Part shown: one piece after another, positions 27,508-36,343 of the stretch | Layout: every line of letters begins with the position of its first letter | Numbering within the stretch: the stretch's first letter is position 1 | Made by a program: the position numbers and the translations under genes | Source: Candidatus Thiovulum stygium | Lineage (GTDB): Bacteria; Campylobacterota; Campylobacteria; Campylobacterales; Thiovulaceae | Assembly: GCA_021582295.1 (NCBI GenBank) | Contig: CP091137.1 | Location: 1,320,001-1,384,000 of the forward strand | DNA length: 64,000 nucleotides | Reading direction: 5' to 3' | The notes under the pieces: generated by a model | The model's input: only the letters and a program-made list of their open reading frames with translations | Database searches by the model: none | Told to the model about the DNA's origin: nothing

Positions 27508-28273
27508 TATTTAACACTCCAGAAAAATGCTTTACCATTTAAAACAGCTCGATTATCATCAACCATATATGGTAAAGATAAAACCTCTTTTATAATATCT
27601 TTTAAATCTTTATCATTTGTTGAACATTCGCCACAAATTTGGGGATCAATTAATTTCCATTTAGCCTCATCCACTTTTTCACCTTTTGCTATTAAAATGG
27701 TATATATTCCAATAGATTTTAAGAATCTATTAAAAATATTCAAGAGTTCTCGATAAATATGTTTTTCATTCAAACTATTTATTCCAGTAGAAATCGTTCT
27801 AACTATCTCATCAATTATATTAGAGAAATGTTTTTCAATAATTAGCAGATATTCATCTCTAATTTTTGTCATATTCCAATTATCTTGAATTTGAAAAGAA
27901 TCAATTGCATAAAAAAGTCTCTTTTTTCGATTGTCAATCGTTTTATTTATAATTAAGAGAGCTTCTCGAGTTTGATCATTCAAGTTAGAAGATACTCTCT
28001 CGAAAAAAGTTACAAAATCTATTTTAAACTTATCAAGCTCATTTTTAAATTTTTCAACTTTTGAATCAAAATCTTTTTTACTTTCAGCTATTGAAAAAAG
28101 ATTCTCATCATTAACTTTTTCAATAAAAAAAGCTTATTAATATCTCCTATATCTTCAACCAAGCTTTTAAACTCTATTGCTGTTGTAACGAGCAATACTT
28201 TTCTTTTAAAATCTTGCTCAAGCAATAAATGAAATTGATTGTTTAGCTCATAAATCTTATCCAAGTTATACAT
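27507..28273 (-). CDS. GrpE-like protein (frame interrupted)
   Basis: Two frames (28088-28273 and 27507-27983) are joined by a -1 change at the A7 run 28125-28131 (T7 on the coding strand). The bridge then reads FIEKVNDENLFSIAES and KVEKFKNELDKFKIDF, giving 255 residues. The first two thirds is helical; the last 60 residues (GEKVDEAKWKLIDP, then IIKEVLSLPYMVDDNRAVLN, ending in SVK) follow the layout of the GrpE beta domain, where a turn, EVL..GY.L.D..LR and VxVAK are usual. I infer a divergent nucleotide-exchange factor for the adjoining Hsp70s. Confidence 0.55.
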
Positions 28274-30278
28274 TTGACAATCCTTTTGTTTTTACTTCAC
28301 CGTTACAGACTTTCACCCCATTTTTATTTAAAATTTCTGTTGAAACTTCAAGTGAATCATCTTTTGATAGTTCAAAATTTACTCTAACTGTTAATTCACC
28401 AACTTTTGCTTGTGGAATTCCTGACAACTCAATTTCACTGATAAAACTCATTCCTTTATCAAAAGTTTTTTCACTATTAGGATATAAAACATTATTATGA
28501 TTATATATTTGAATTTTTACAACTTCTTGATTATTTCGTTCAGTTTGAAAATCTTTAGATATTCGGCAAGGCAAAGAAGTTCCAGCTGGAATTAGTTCAA
28601 AAAAAGACTGATTTTTTATTGCAACACCAAAAGATTTAAGAGCAATGTCATTGACCATTATTTTTTCGTCAATTACATTGCTACCCCAATTTCGCATTGC
28701 ATCAATTACTGCACCTTCAGAAATTACAGTTGAGTTATCTCGAGTCATTGTTGGCATAATTCCAATGGTATTAGTTAGAGATTTTTTTATACTTGGAATA
28801 TTAGAAGTTCCTCCAGCAAGAACAATTTCTGAAATTTCGTTTCGAGTTAAACCAAGTTGATTTATTAAATTTGTTACAATATTTAAACTTTCTCCTCTAA
28901 TTTCTGCGATTTCATTTTCAAATTCTCGTCTAGTTATAATTTCATCAAGATTTATCTTATCACCATTAGATGAGATAATTAAATTTGAGATATTGACCGA
29001 TACTTTTTCACTATCAGATAGTTCAATTTTACATTTTTCAGCTTCGCTATAAATTGCATTCGAATTAGAGCTAAAATCTTTATCATTCAAACCAGAACTA
29101 TCTTTATCATACATATCGAAATCATGATTTTCTAAAAGTTTGTCATATATCATCTCTTTTAGTTTTTTAGTTATATCTTTTCCACCTAGCTTATTGTTTC
29201 CATCTGTTCCAAGAACTCCAATTTTTCCATTTTTAATTTCAAGAATCGAAGCATCAAATGTTCCACCGCCGAAATCGAAAACTAAAATTGTCTTATCTCG
29301 AGTTGAATCTAAAGCATATGCAATTCCAACAGCAACTGGCTCTTTTTGAATTTTTATCTCTTTGAACCCAGCTTCTTCACCAGCCTCTTTTGTATGAGTT
29401 ATCTGCAATGGAGTAAAATTAGCTGGAACTGTAATAACTGCTTTATCAATATATTCTCCAAGATATTTTTCACTATCTTCTTTCAAATGTTGTAATAGCA
29501 ACCGTGAAGCATCTTTTGGAGTTAAATTTAAAGTTTTGCCACCTTTTTTCAACTCTTCTCGAGATTTTTTAGAACGAAACTCTGTTAAGTTTAAAACTTT
29601 AACTTTTATAATTTCAGCTTTTAATTTAAGTCCTGAATCATTTGTAATCAAGTATGTTTCAGGATTTAAATCTGAAAATTGTTTTGCAATACTTAAAATT
29701 TTATTATCGTTTTCGCTATTTTTTGAATTTCGTTCTATGTCATCTGGTAACAGTGATAAATCACTATTTTTAAACGATATATCTAAAAAAGTTTTTAGAC
29801 TTTCAATACTTTTTATAGCTAGATTCGAACTAATTTCAAGATCGCTTCTCTTTGAAAGATTGTGAAGTTCATCAATAACTTTTAAAGGCAATTTAATAGA
29901 ATCAGTTTGATTAAACTCTTTTAAGAATTCTGGCTCATCAATGAAGATATTTGTATCGATAATATAATTTTTTTCAACCTCATCAAGAATTTGATTCTCT
30001 TCAAATGTTAAGCTATATTTAGTTGAAGTTCCTAAATCTCGTTTGAATTCTCTTAAAAGATATTGTGGATTTACAGCTCCTTTTTTTAAAGCAATATCAC
30101 CAAAAAGAGGTCTATCAATTTTGTCAAAATATATCACTGAAGGTAATACTTTTCTACCTTTGAATAAAACTTGATCTATTTGTCCATTTTTAAAATATGA
30201 GACAACACTATTAGTTGTGCCTAAGTCGATCCCGATATAAGTTCCTTCTATGCCTTTAAGAATAGCTTCTTTTACCAT
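28266..30278 (-). CDS. Hsp70 with a PIN nuclease-like domain inserted in its ATPase
   Basis: 670 residues. Hsp70 parts: GIDLGTTNSVVSYF at 16-29, ending at FKRDLGTSTKY near 88; resuming at LTPKDASRLLLQHLKED near 252, ITVPANFTPLQITHT at 282-296, VFDFGGGTFDASIL at 333-346 and LAGGTSNIPSIK near 480, then a beta substrate-type domain. Residues about 104-243 interrupt this with YIIDTNIFIDEP, LPLKVIDELHNLSK, DNKILSIAKQF and YLITNDSGLKLKAE, the order of a PhoH-type PIN domain; acidic candidates are D108, E137, D191 and D214. In DnaK this position is in subdomain IB. All four acids suggest active RNase potential, which is inference. Confidence 0.85.
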   Translation of the reverse strand: MVKEAILKGIEGTYIGIDLGTTNSVVSYFKNGQIDQVLFKGRKVLPSVIYFDKIDRPLFGDIALKKGAVNPQYLLREFKRDLGTSTKYSLTFEENQILDEVEKNYIIDTNIFIDEPEFLKEFNQTDSIKLPLKVIDELHNLSKRSDLEISSNLAIKSIESLKTFLDISFKNSDLSLLPDDIERNSKNSENDNKILSIAKQFSDLNPETYLITNDSGLKLKAEIIKVKVLNLTEFRSKKSREELKKGGKTLNLTPKDASRLLLQHLKEDSEKYLGEYIDKAVITVPANFTPLQITHTKEAGEEAGFKEIKIQKEPVAVGIAYALDSTRDKTILVFDFGGGTFDASILEIKNGKIGVLGTDGNNKLGGKDITKKLKEMIYDKLLENHDFDMYDKDSSGLNDKDFSSNSNAIYSEAEKCKIELSDSEKVSVNISNLIISSNGDKINLDEIITRREFENEIAEIRGESLNIVTNLINQLGLTRNEISEIVLAGGTSNIPSIKKSLTNTIGIMPTMTRDNSTVISEGAVIDAMRNWGSNVIDEKIMVNDIALKSFGVAIKNQSFFELIPAGTSLPCRISKDFQTERNNQEVVKIQIYNHNNVLYPNSEKTFDKGMSFISEIELSGIPQAKVGELTVRVNFELSKDDSLEVSTEILNKNGVKVCNGEVKTKGLSNV

Positions 30279-30352
30279 ATATTTTCCTTTATATTTTTAT
30301 TTTTTTGTTATAAAAATTATCTCATTAAGATAAGATAATTATTGTCTAAAAC

Positions 30353-32356
30353 TTAAATATTTTTGAGTGAATTTGAGATTTTTTGAAAAATTGAACTTAA
30401 TTGACTAAAATCTGAACCTGAATAGTAATAATTTGATGAGGTAGCTAATCTTTTTAAAAAGTTTTCATCTACTCCGTTACCAATACCAATTGTGATAAAA
30501 GTAGTATCAGATTTTAAGTATTGTCCCTCATATTCTGCTGTGCTTTGACTATCTGGATGACCATCTGTAATTAAAATTGCTAATTTATCATTTATAGCTC
30601 CATTTAATACATTTTTAGCAACATTAATTCCACTAGCCATATTTGTTCCTCCACCACAAACCATATTATTTATTGCACTATTTAAAGTTACTTGAGAATT
30701 TGTCAAATAAGAGCGAATTGAAGCAACTGAACCAAAATCAACAAAACCGATTCTGTGAGTATTTAAATCTATCATATTTGATACTAATAATCTACAGGCA
30801 TCTTTTGCTCTATTTATAGGATCTCCACACATACTTCCAGATACATCTATAATTAAGGCAATGTCAAAAGCTTTTTCATAGACTTTTTTCTCTCGTTTTA
30901 CAGCTCCTTTTTCGATAATAATCTGTTTTGTTAAACTACTTCCTGTTCTAACATCTTTCGCAGTAACATGTAAAATTCGGCTTTTATCAAACTCAAAAGT
31001 TACATCAATTTGAGGAATTCCAGCTCGTGCATTTTCAATATTTGAAAGAGAAAACCCACCGTAATAACTATTTTTATTTACATTTTGATCTTCACCCTCG
31101 AATATCTCTAAATCTATACTTTTTTGATTATTTGATACGGTCGTATATCTTTTTGTAAAAGCAATTGGATATTCTTGATCTTTATTTAGAATGGGTGAAA
31201 ATTCATCATTCACGAGTTCAATTCCAAGTGAGTGCGATATTAAATCTATAATCTGAATAGTATCTCCGCTATTAATTGTTAAAGCTCCACCCATTGCAAC
31301 AAGTTTATCAAGTGGTTTATCAGAAAAAGGTTTTTTGTTAAAGAAATTTGATACAAAATTTTGAATTGCTGGTATTCTAGAAGTTCCACCAACAAGAACA
31401 ACTCTATCAATATGTTTAAGATTAAATCCTTTGATATTTTTAATAGCTGTTTCAACTGTTCTTGAAATAATATTTTCTATTTTTTTAAGAGTTGGTTGAG
31501 ATATTTTCTCAAACTCACTTTTAGTCAAACTTGTTGATAAGTTATAGCCAGAAAATAGATTTGAAATTTCAATTGAACTTGTTTCATTGTTCGATAAATC
31601 AATTTTAATTTCTTCAGCTTTATTAATAATAGTTTGATAAGCTCTTTTATATTCGGTTTCTGATAATCCAGATTTTTCTTGAGAAGCTAAATTTATACCT
31701 TTGTTTATTCTAATATGTTTTAAGATATATTCAATAATATGATTATCAAAGTCATCGCCACCAAGTCGATTGTCGCCATCAATTGCAAGAGTCTGAAATT
31801 TTCCTGATGAAACTTGAAGAATTGAAGTATCAAAAGTTCCTCCACCAACATCTACGATGAATATTTTTTCATTTATTTTTGTTTCAAAACCGTAAGCAAC
31901 CGCTGCAGCAACTGGTTCAGTAATAATTTGACGGACTTTAAAACCAGCTTTTTCACCAGCTTTTTTTGTTTCATCAATTTGAGTTGATTTAAAATAAGCA
32001 GGAACTGTTATAACTGCCTCAATATCAGTAGAATTATATTTATTTTTTATTTGTGAATAGCATTCTTTTAATATTTCTATTGCAACATCTGTTGGAGAGA
32101 ATATTTTATCTTCGATTTTCCAACTTTTGGTCATATCTCCCATATATGTTTTAGAAGATTTTATATAGTTTGATGGATATATTTGAGATTTTGTTTTAGC
32201 ACTATTTCCAATAGTTACAACACCATTTTGATATAGCATAACCGAAGATAATGTCTCATTTTTTTTAAATCGTATATATTCGAATGATCCTTGTTCATAA
32301 ATTGCTACAACTGTGTTTGTAGTTCCTAAGTCTATTCCTACTTTTATACTGCCCAT
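30353..32356 (-). CDS. Hsp70 fused to a von Willebrand A domain
   Basis: 667 residues. ATPase: GIDLGTTNTVVAIYEQG at 7-23, ITVPAYFKSTQIDETKKAG at 115-133, TEPVAAAVAYGFETK at 146-160, VDVGGGTFDTSIL at 168-180 and LVGGTSRIPAIQNF at 321-334. A DnaK-like substrate beta domain spans about 375-485 (SHSLGIEL, FEFDKSRILHVTAKD). The helical lid is replaced by a VWA domain at about 496-665 with an intact MIDAS: DVSGSM at 504-509, T571 and D598. Closest of the four to standard DnaK. GATGAGGT at 30435 encodes TSS within the VWA part. Confidence 0.9.
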   Translation of the reverse strand: MGSIKVGIDLGTTNTVVAIYEQGSFEYIRFKKNETLSSVMLYQNGVVTIGNSAKTKSQIYPSNYIKSSKTYMGDMTKSWKIEDKIFSPTDVAIEILKECYSQIKNKYNSTDIEAVITVPAYFKSTQIDETKKAGEKAGFKVRQIITEPVAAAVAYGFETKINEKIFIVDVGGGTFDTSILQVSSGKFQTLAIDGDNRLGGDDFDNHIIEYILKHIRINKGINLASQEKSGLSETEYKRAYQTIINKAEEIKIDLSNNETSSIEISNLFSGYNLSTSLTKSEFEKISQPTLKKIENIISRTVETAIKNIKGFNLKHIDRVVLVGGTSRIPAIQNFVSNFFNKKPFSDKPLDKLVAMGGALTINSGDTIQIIDLISHSLGIELVNDEFSPILNKDQEYPIAFTKRYTTVSNNQKSIDLEIFEGEDQNVNKNSYYGGFSLSNIENARAGIPQIDVTFEFDKSRILHVTAKDVRTGSSLTKQIIIEKGAVKREKKVYEKAFDIALIIDVSGSMCGDPINRAKDACRLLVSNMIDLNTHRIGFVDFGSVASIRSYLTNSQVTLNSAINNMVCGGGTNMASGINVAKNVLNGAINDKLAILITDGHPDSQSTAEYEGQYLKSDTTFITIGIGNGVDENFLKRLATSSNYYYSGSDFSQLSSIFQKISNSLKNI

Positions 32357-32423
32357 ACTTTACCTTTTGCTGTTTCTTTAATTGATAATGTAATTTTAAT
32401 CGCTAACTCTGATAATTTTTGTC

Positions 32424-33785
32424 TTAAATTTTTAAATTATCTTTTATCGTTCTAATCAGATCATATTTATAATGTTTTTCTGCAAATTTAAGAGCATTAA
32501 TATTATAAATATGATAATTTTTAATATTTTTAGCTATCTCATTTATATAATCATCGTTATCAACGGTTCTATCAATAAAGCTAAAAACACGATGAACATT
32601 AATTTTTTCTGCTAGATAAAAAGATAAAACAGTTTTTACATTTTCATCAGATTCATAATCGTTATATATATCTTTTATAATCTTAAAATCTGTTTTTTGA
32701 AGTCTTTTAGAGAGCCAATTAAGTTTTGTAATGTTTAAATTTGCATTTTGAACATCATCTGCAAACTCTTCAGAATTTTCAAAAGCGATATCATCTTGAA
32801 CACCATTTAAAATTTTTCTTTTTAAATCAATGCCACTATTAGAAAAATGTGCATTACTTCGTTCAAGCTTATTAATTATGCTTTTAGCTAGATCAGGTTT
32901 TTTAAATCTTGGAGGTTCGAGCATCTCTAAAAACATAGTTTTTATTTTGCTAAATTCATATTTACCATATAAACTTATAAATCTAGTTTCAAAATCTGAT
33001 AGATAGTGAAATTTAGATAATATTTTTCTAATTAAATGTGGTGTTAAAAGATCATTATAATTTGGATTTTTGCTTATATAATTTATAATTTCGTCAAACC
33101 CATCTTTATCAAATGTAGTTATGGAACTTAGCCAAAATATATCTTTATCTCTATTCTTTTTATTCTCTAAAATCCATTTTGTTAAATCTCTTTTATTTTG
33201 AATATTTTTAAATATTCGTTGAAAGAAATTTCTATCTTTTAGATTAATGTAATTTTCTAGTTCTGGAAATTTCTTTAACTCTGAATCGATCAGTCTATAA
33301 ATATAATTTTCTGGATTATTTTTTGCAAAATCTTCAACTATGTATTTAGTTAAACATTTTATTCGTCGATCTTCTCGTTCTTGTTTCTTCTCATAAAAAT
33401 CTTTGCAACTACTAACTGGTAATGATTCCAAATATATATTAGTAACATAGTTTTTAAATTGTGGTGTAGAATAAGCGAGATCACTTCTCACATCTTTTGA
33501 GATTTCAATAAAAAAATCTTTAGGTATATTTAAAAAGATTTTATCTATTACAGCTTTATTTTTATTCAATAACTCTGTTTTTACTAACCAGCTATTTTTT
33601 AATATTACCTTTGCAAGAATCATATTTCCATGTTCTTTTGCTAAACCTTGAAGATTTTGTGCTGATCCATTTGAGATATTTTTTTTAATCTCTTCTGTTT
33701 GATCTTTGTTGATATATAAATTACTATCTTGTTCAAATCGTAAATCAAGAGCTTTTTTGATCGCTTCTAAAGTTGTTGCAATCAT
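32424..33785 (-). CDS. helical protein of unknown function, first gene of the Hsp70 cluster
   Basis: 453 residues, almost all predicted helix by eye, Lys, Asn, Ile and Leu-rich, without signal peptide, membrane segment, P-loop or other motif I can name. Repeated helix pairs (for example LARSI-like AKSIINKLERS near 300) could be HEAT-like, but this is weak. ATG with AGAGGAG upstream, the best RBS of the cluster; 67 bases before the Hsp70-VWA gene. Divergent from hspR. Likely a cluster-specific component. Confidence 0.65.
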   Translation of the reverse strand: MIATTLEAIKKALDLRFEQDSNLYINKDQTEEIKKNISNGSAQNLQGLAKEHGNMILAKVILKNSWLVKTELLNKNKAVIDKIFLNIPKDFFIEISKDVRSDLAYSTPQFKNYVTNIYLESLPVSSCKDFYEKKQEREDRRIKCLTKYIVEDFAKNNPENYIYRLIDSELKKFPELENYINLKDRNFFQRIFKNIQNKRDLTKWILENKKNRDKDIFWLSSITTFDKDGFDEIINYISKNPNYNDLLTPHLIRKILSKFHYLSDFETRFISLYGKYEFSKIKTMFLEMLEPPRFKKPDLAKSIINKLERSNAHFSNSGIDLKRKILNGVQDDIAFENSEEFADDVQNANLNITKLNWLSKRLQKTDFKIIKDIYNDYESDENVKTVLSFYLAEKINVHRVFSFIDRTVDNDDYINEIAKNIKNYHIYNINALKFAEKHYKYDLIRTIKDNLKI

Positions 33786-33936
33786 ATATCTCCTCTCGTG
33801 TATGTTTTATATATGAAATCATAGTAACATATCTTTGACGATTCTTGTCTAAAAAACATGAATTTTAAATAGTAAATTGACCTCATCAAATAATGATTCA
33901 CTTTACTAAAAGAATCTTTTTTCTTTTTGGTTTTGA

Positions 33937-33942
33937 TAGAAT
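33937..33942 (+). promoter_or_regulatory. candidate -10 element of hspR
   Basis: TAGAAT after a T-rich stretch (TTTTTCTTTTTGGTTTTGA), 33 bases before the TTG start. T-rich upstream tracts replace the -35 in many Campylobacterota promoters. The 189-base divergent region 33786-33974 also holds one ACCTCATC at 33880. I did not see a HAIR operator (CTTGAGT-N7-ACTCAAG). Confidence 0.4.
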
Positions 33943-33974
33943 TGTAAAAAATCGAAACCAAAAGGGGAAATATT

Positions 33975-34400
33975 TTGATTCATAATTATGATGAACCAGT
34001 TTATTTAATAAGTGTAGTATCAAAATTACTCGATATTCATCCACAAACTTTAAGACAATATGAACGAGAAGGTTTAATTGCTCCATCACGAACTGATGGC
34101 AGAATGCGACTCTATTCACAACGAGATCTTGATAAAATAAAAATGGTTTTGCGATTAACTCGCGAACTTGGTGTTAATCTTGCTGGAGTTGATATTATTT
34201 TGCGACTAAAAGAGAAAATCGCGAAACTTGAAGCAGAAATCGAAACTTTGCATCTTGACACCGTTCAATATAAATATCAGCCTCAAACTCCAACTGAAAA
34301 GAAAAAAGAGTTGCAAAATCGTCAAAATAATATTTATGATATTGCTGATTTAACTATTGTTGAAAAAGCTTCTATTGCTGATGAATCAGATATAAAATAA
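33975..34400 (+). CDS. hspR: HspR, MerR-family heat-shock repressor
   Basis: 141 residues. The winged-helix DNA-binding part shows YLISVVSKLLDIHPQTLRQY at 10-29, REGLIAPSRTDGRMRLYS at 31-48 and LTRELGVNLAGVDIILRLKE at 62-81, close to HspR of Campylobacter and Helicobacter, followed by a short coiled coil. TTG start at 33975-33977 with AAAGGGGA eight bases upstream. In relatives hspR commonly follows a dnaJ/cbpA-type gene; here that partner is absent and the Hsp70 cluster is divergent instead, so it may control that cluster. Confidence 0.92.
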   Translation: MIHNYDEPVYLISVVSKLLDIHPQTLRQYEREGLIAPSRTDGRMRLYSQRDLDKIKMVLRLTRELGVNLAGVDIILRLKEKIAKLEAEIETLHLDTVQYKYQPQTPTEKKKELQNRQNNIYDIADLTIVEKASIADESDIK

Positions 34401-34409
34401 AATATAAAA

Positions 34410-35519
34410 ATGTCTGATTTTTATACTCAAGAATTAAATTCTTTAAAAAAAAGAGCTGTTTTTCGCGAAAGAAAAATTTTTGATAAAAATTTAATAGATT
34501 TAGCATCGAATGATTATCTGAATTTATCTAAAGATTTTGATATTTTTGAGCAAACTGTTCGAGAATTACGAGATTTTGGACAATTTTCACCTCGAGCTTC
34601 AATGTTTGTAAATGGCTATACTGAAATTCATAAAAATTTCGAAGAATATATATCTAAAATTAATAATTTTGAAAATGGTATTGTTTTTGGTAGCGGTTTT
34701 CTTGCAAATTTTGGAATGATTGAAGCTTTAATTCGCAAAGATGATTTTTTATGTATGGATAGTGAATATCATGCAAGTGGAGTTATAGCTACAAAAACTT
34801 TAAAAAATGAACAATTCTCTTTTTTTAAACATAATTCAGCTGAAAATTTAGATGATTGTTTATATAAAAAAAATTTAAATAGCAAAAATAGAATTATAAT
34901 TGCTGTTGAAGGCATTTACTCAATGAGTGGCGATATTTTAAATCGAGAAATTTTTAATATTGCAGATAAATATAATGCTATTTTAATAGTTGATGAAGCT
35001 CATAGTTTTGGAGTTATTGGTGAAAACTTGCTCGGAGTTTTTGACCATTTTAAAATTCAGCCTCAAAAAAATCATATTAAAATGGGAACTCTTGGAAAAG
35101 CGGTTGGAAGTTATGGAGCTTATATTTTGGCTTCAAAACATCTTATCGAATTTTTAGAAAATCGTACAAAATCGCTTATTTATTCAACTGCATTATCGCT
35201 TTTTGATACTTTATATGCACATAATTCTATCCATAAAATTTATAATAATAGTTCTGAAATAAAAAGCGAATTATTAAATATAAGAAAAATGTTTCGCGAT
35301 GAGGTAAAAATCGAAAAAGATGGTTTAATTTTTCCAATTAAAATTGGAGATTCAAATTTAGTTATAAAATATCGCGATATTTTAAAAGAAAATGGATTTA
35401 TTGTTGGTGCAATTCGACCGCCAACTGTTGAAACAGCAATTTTAAGAGTTATTGGTCGTAAAGCTGTTTCTCAAGAAAATCTTAAAAAGTTTTTTGAGAT
35501 TTTAAAAAATATAAATTAA
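34410..35519 (+). CDS. bioF: 8-amino-7-oxononanoate synthase-type PLP enzyme
   Basis: 369 residues, alpha-oxoamine synthase family. Seen are IDLASNDYLNLSKD near residue 29, GYTEIHKNFEEYISK near 72, VEGIYSMSGD near 167, VDEAHSFGVIGENLLGVF near 193 and MGTLGKAVGSYGAYIL near 224 with the PLP lysine. The family joins an acyl-CoA or acyl-ACP to an amino acid; the biotin-pathway assignment is the likeliest, but a KBL-type or acyl-amino ketone synthase is possible. Starts ten bases after hspR. Confidence 0.8.
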   Translation: MSDFYTQELNSLKKRAVFRERKIFDKNLIDLASNDYLNLSKDFDIFEQTVRELRDFGQFSPRASMFVNGYTEIHKNFEEYISKINNFENGIVFGSGFLANFGMIEALIRKDDFLCMDSEYHASGVIATKTLKNEQFSFFKHNSAENLDDCLYKKNLNSKNRIIIAVEGIYSMSGDILNREIFNIADKYNAILIVDEAHSFGVIGENLLGVFDHFKIQPQKNHIKMGTLGKAVGSYGAYILASKHLIEFLENRTKSLIYSTALSLFDTLYAHNSIHKIYNNSSEIKSELLNIRKMFRDEVKIEKDGLIFPIKIGDSNLVIKYRDILKENGFIVGAIRPPTVETAILRVIGRKAVSQENLKKFFEILKNIN

Positions 35520-35536
35520 AGGATAAATATAAATAA

Positions 35537-36316
35537 ATGACTGTTTATGATTCAGTAATTTTGGGCATTATTGAAGGTGTTACAGAATTTTTACCAGTCT
35601 CTTCAACTGCTCATCTTGTTTTGACAGCACAACTTTTAGGTTTGAAAAGTTCTCGAGGTTTAGAGAGTTTTAATATTATCATTCAGTTAGCTCCAATATT
35701 AGCTGTAATTTTGATTTATTGGAACAAATTAATAAGATCATTTGATTTATGGTTTAAACTTGCAATTGCTTTTATTCCAACTGGAATCGCTGGACTATTA
35801 TTATATGATTATATTTTATCGCTATTCTCTCCACAGATTGCTAGTTTATGGATTGCTATAACTGGAATTATGTTTATTGCTGTAGAGTTAAAAAATAAAA
35901 ATAGAGCTCCAAAAATTGAAAACGAAGAAGAAATTAGCTACAAATTAGCAATTTATATAGGTTTAATTCAGGCTTTTTCGCTTGTTCCTGGAATTTCGCG
36001 ATCAGGTATTACGACACTCGGTGCAATGATTCTTGGAGTTAGTCGAGATTCTGCTATTAGATTTTCATTTTTGTTAGCAATTCCAACGATGTTTATCGCT
36101 TCAAGTTATACGATTTATAAAGATTGGCATAATTTAGAATTAGAAAATATTGAAATATTATTAATAGGCTTTTTAGTGTCATTTATTATTGGATTAATAG
36201 CAATTAAGACATTTTTAAAAATAGTTTCTAAATATTCTTTTATTCCTTTTGGAATATATTTAATAATTACAGCTATATTTTTCTTTTTTGTTGGTTATGA
36301 AACAAAATTTGAATAA
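35537..36316 (+). CDS. uppP: undecaprenyl-diphosphatase
   Basis: Recycles the lipid carrier of peptidoglycan and O-antigen synthesis. 259 residues, seven or eight hydrophobic segments. Signature motifs GIIEGVTEFLPVSSTAHLVL at residues 10-29 and SLVPGISRSGITTLGAMILG near 145 are both intact, including the catalytic Glu, His and Arg positions. No close downstream overlap; surE starts 28 bases later. Confidence 0.95.
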   Translation: MTVYDSVILGIIEGVTEFLPVSSTAHLVLTAQLLGLKSSRGLESFNIIIQLAPILAVILIYWNKLIRSFDLWFKLAIAFIPTGIAGLLLYDYILSLFSPQIASLWIAITGIMFIAVELKNKNRAPKIENEEEISYKLAIYIGLIQAFSLVPGISRSGITTLGAMILGVSRDSAIRFSFLLAIPTMFIASSYTIYKDWHNLELENIEILLIGFLVSFIIGLIAIKTFLKIVSKYSFIPFGIYLIITAIFFFFVGYETKFE

Positions 36317-36343
36317 TAAAAATAAAAAGAGAACATAAAAATA

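Noticed and set aside
22438-32356. Any of the four Hsp70 genes as housekeeping dnaK
   Set aside because: None has the full ATPase, beta and lid layout with DnaK length; no dnaJ is linked; each has a variant or fused architecture.
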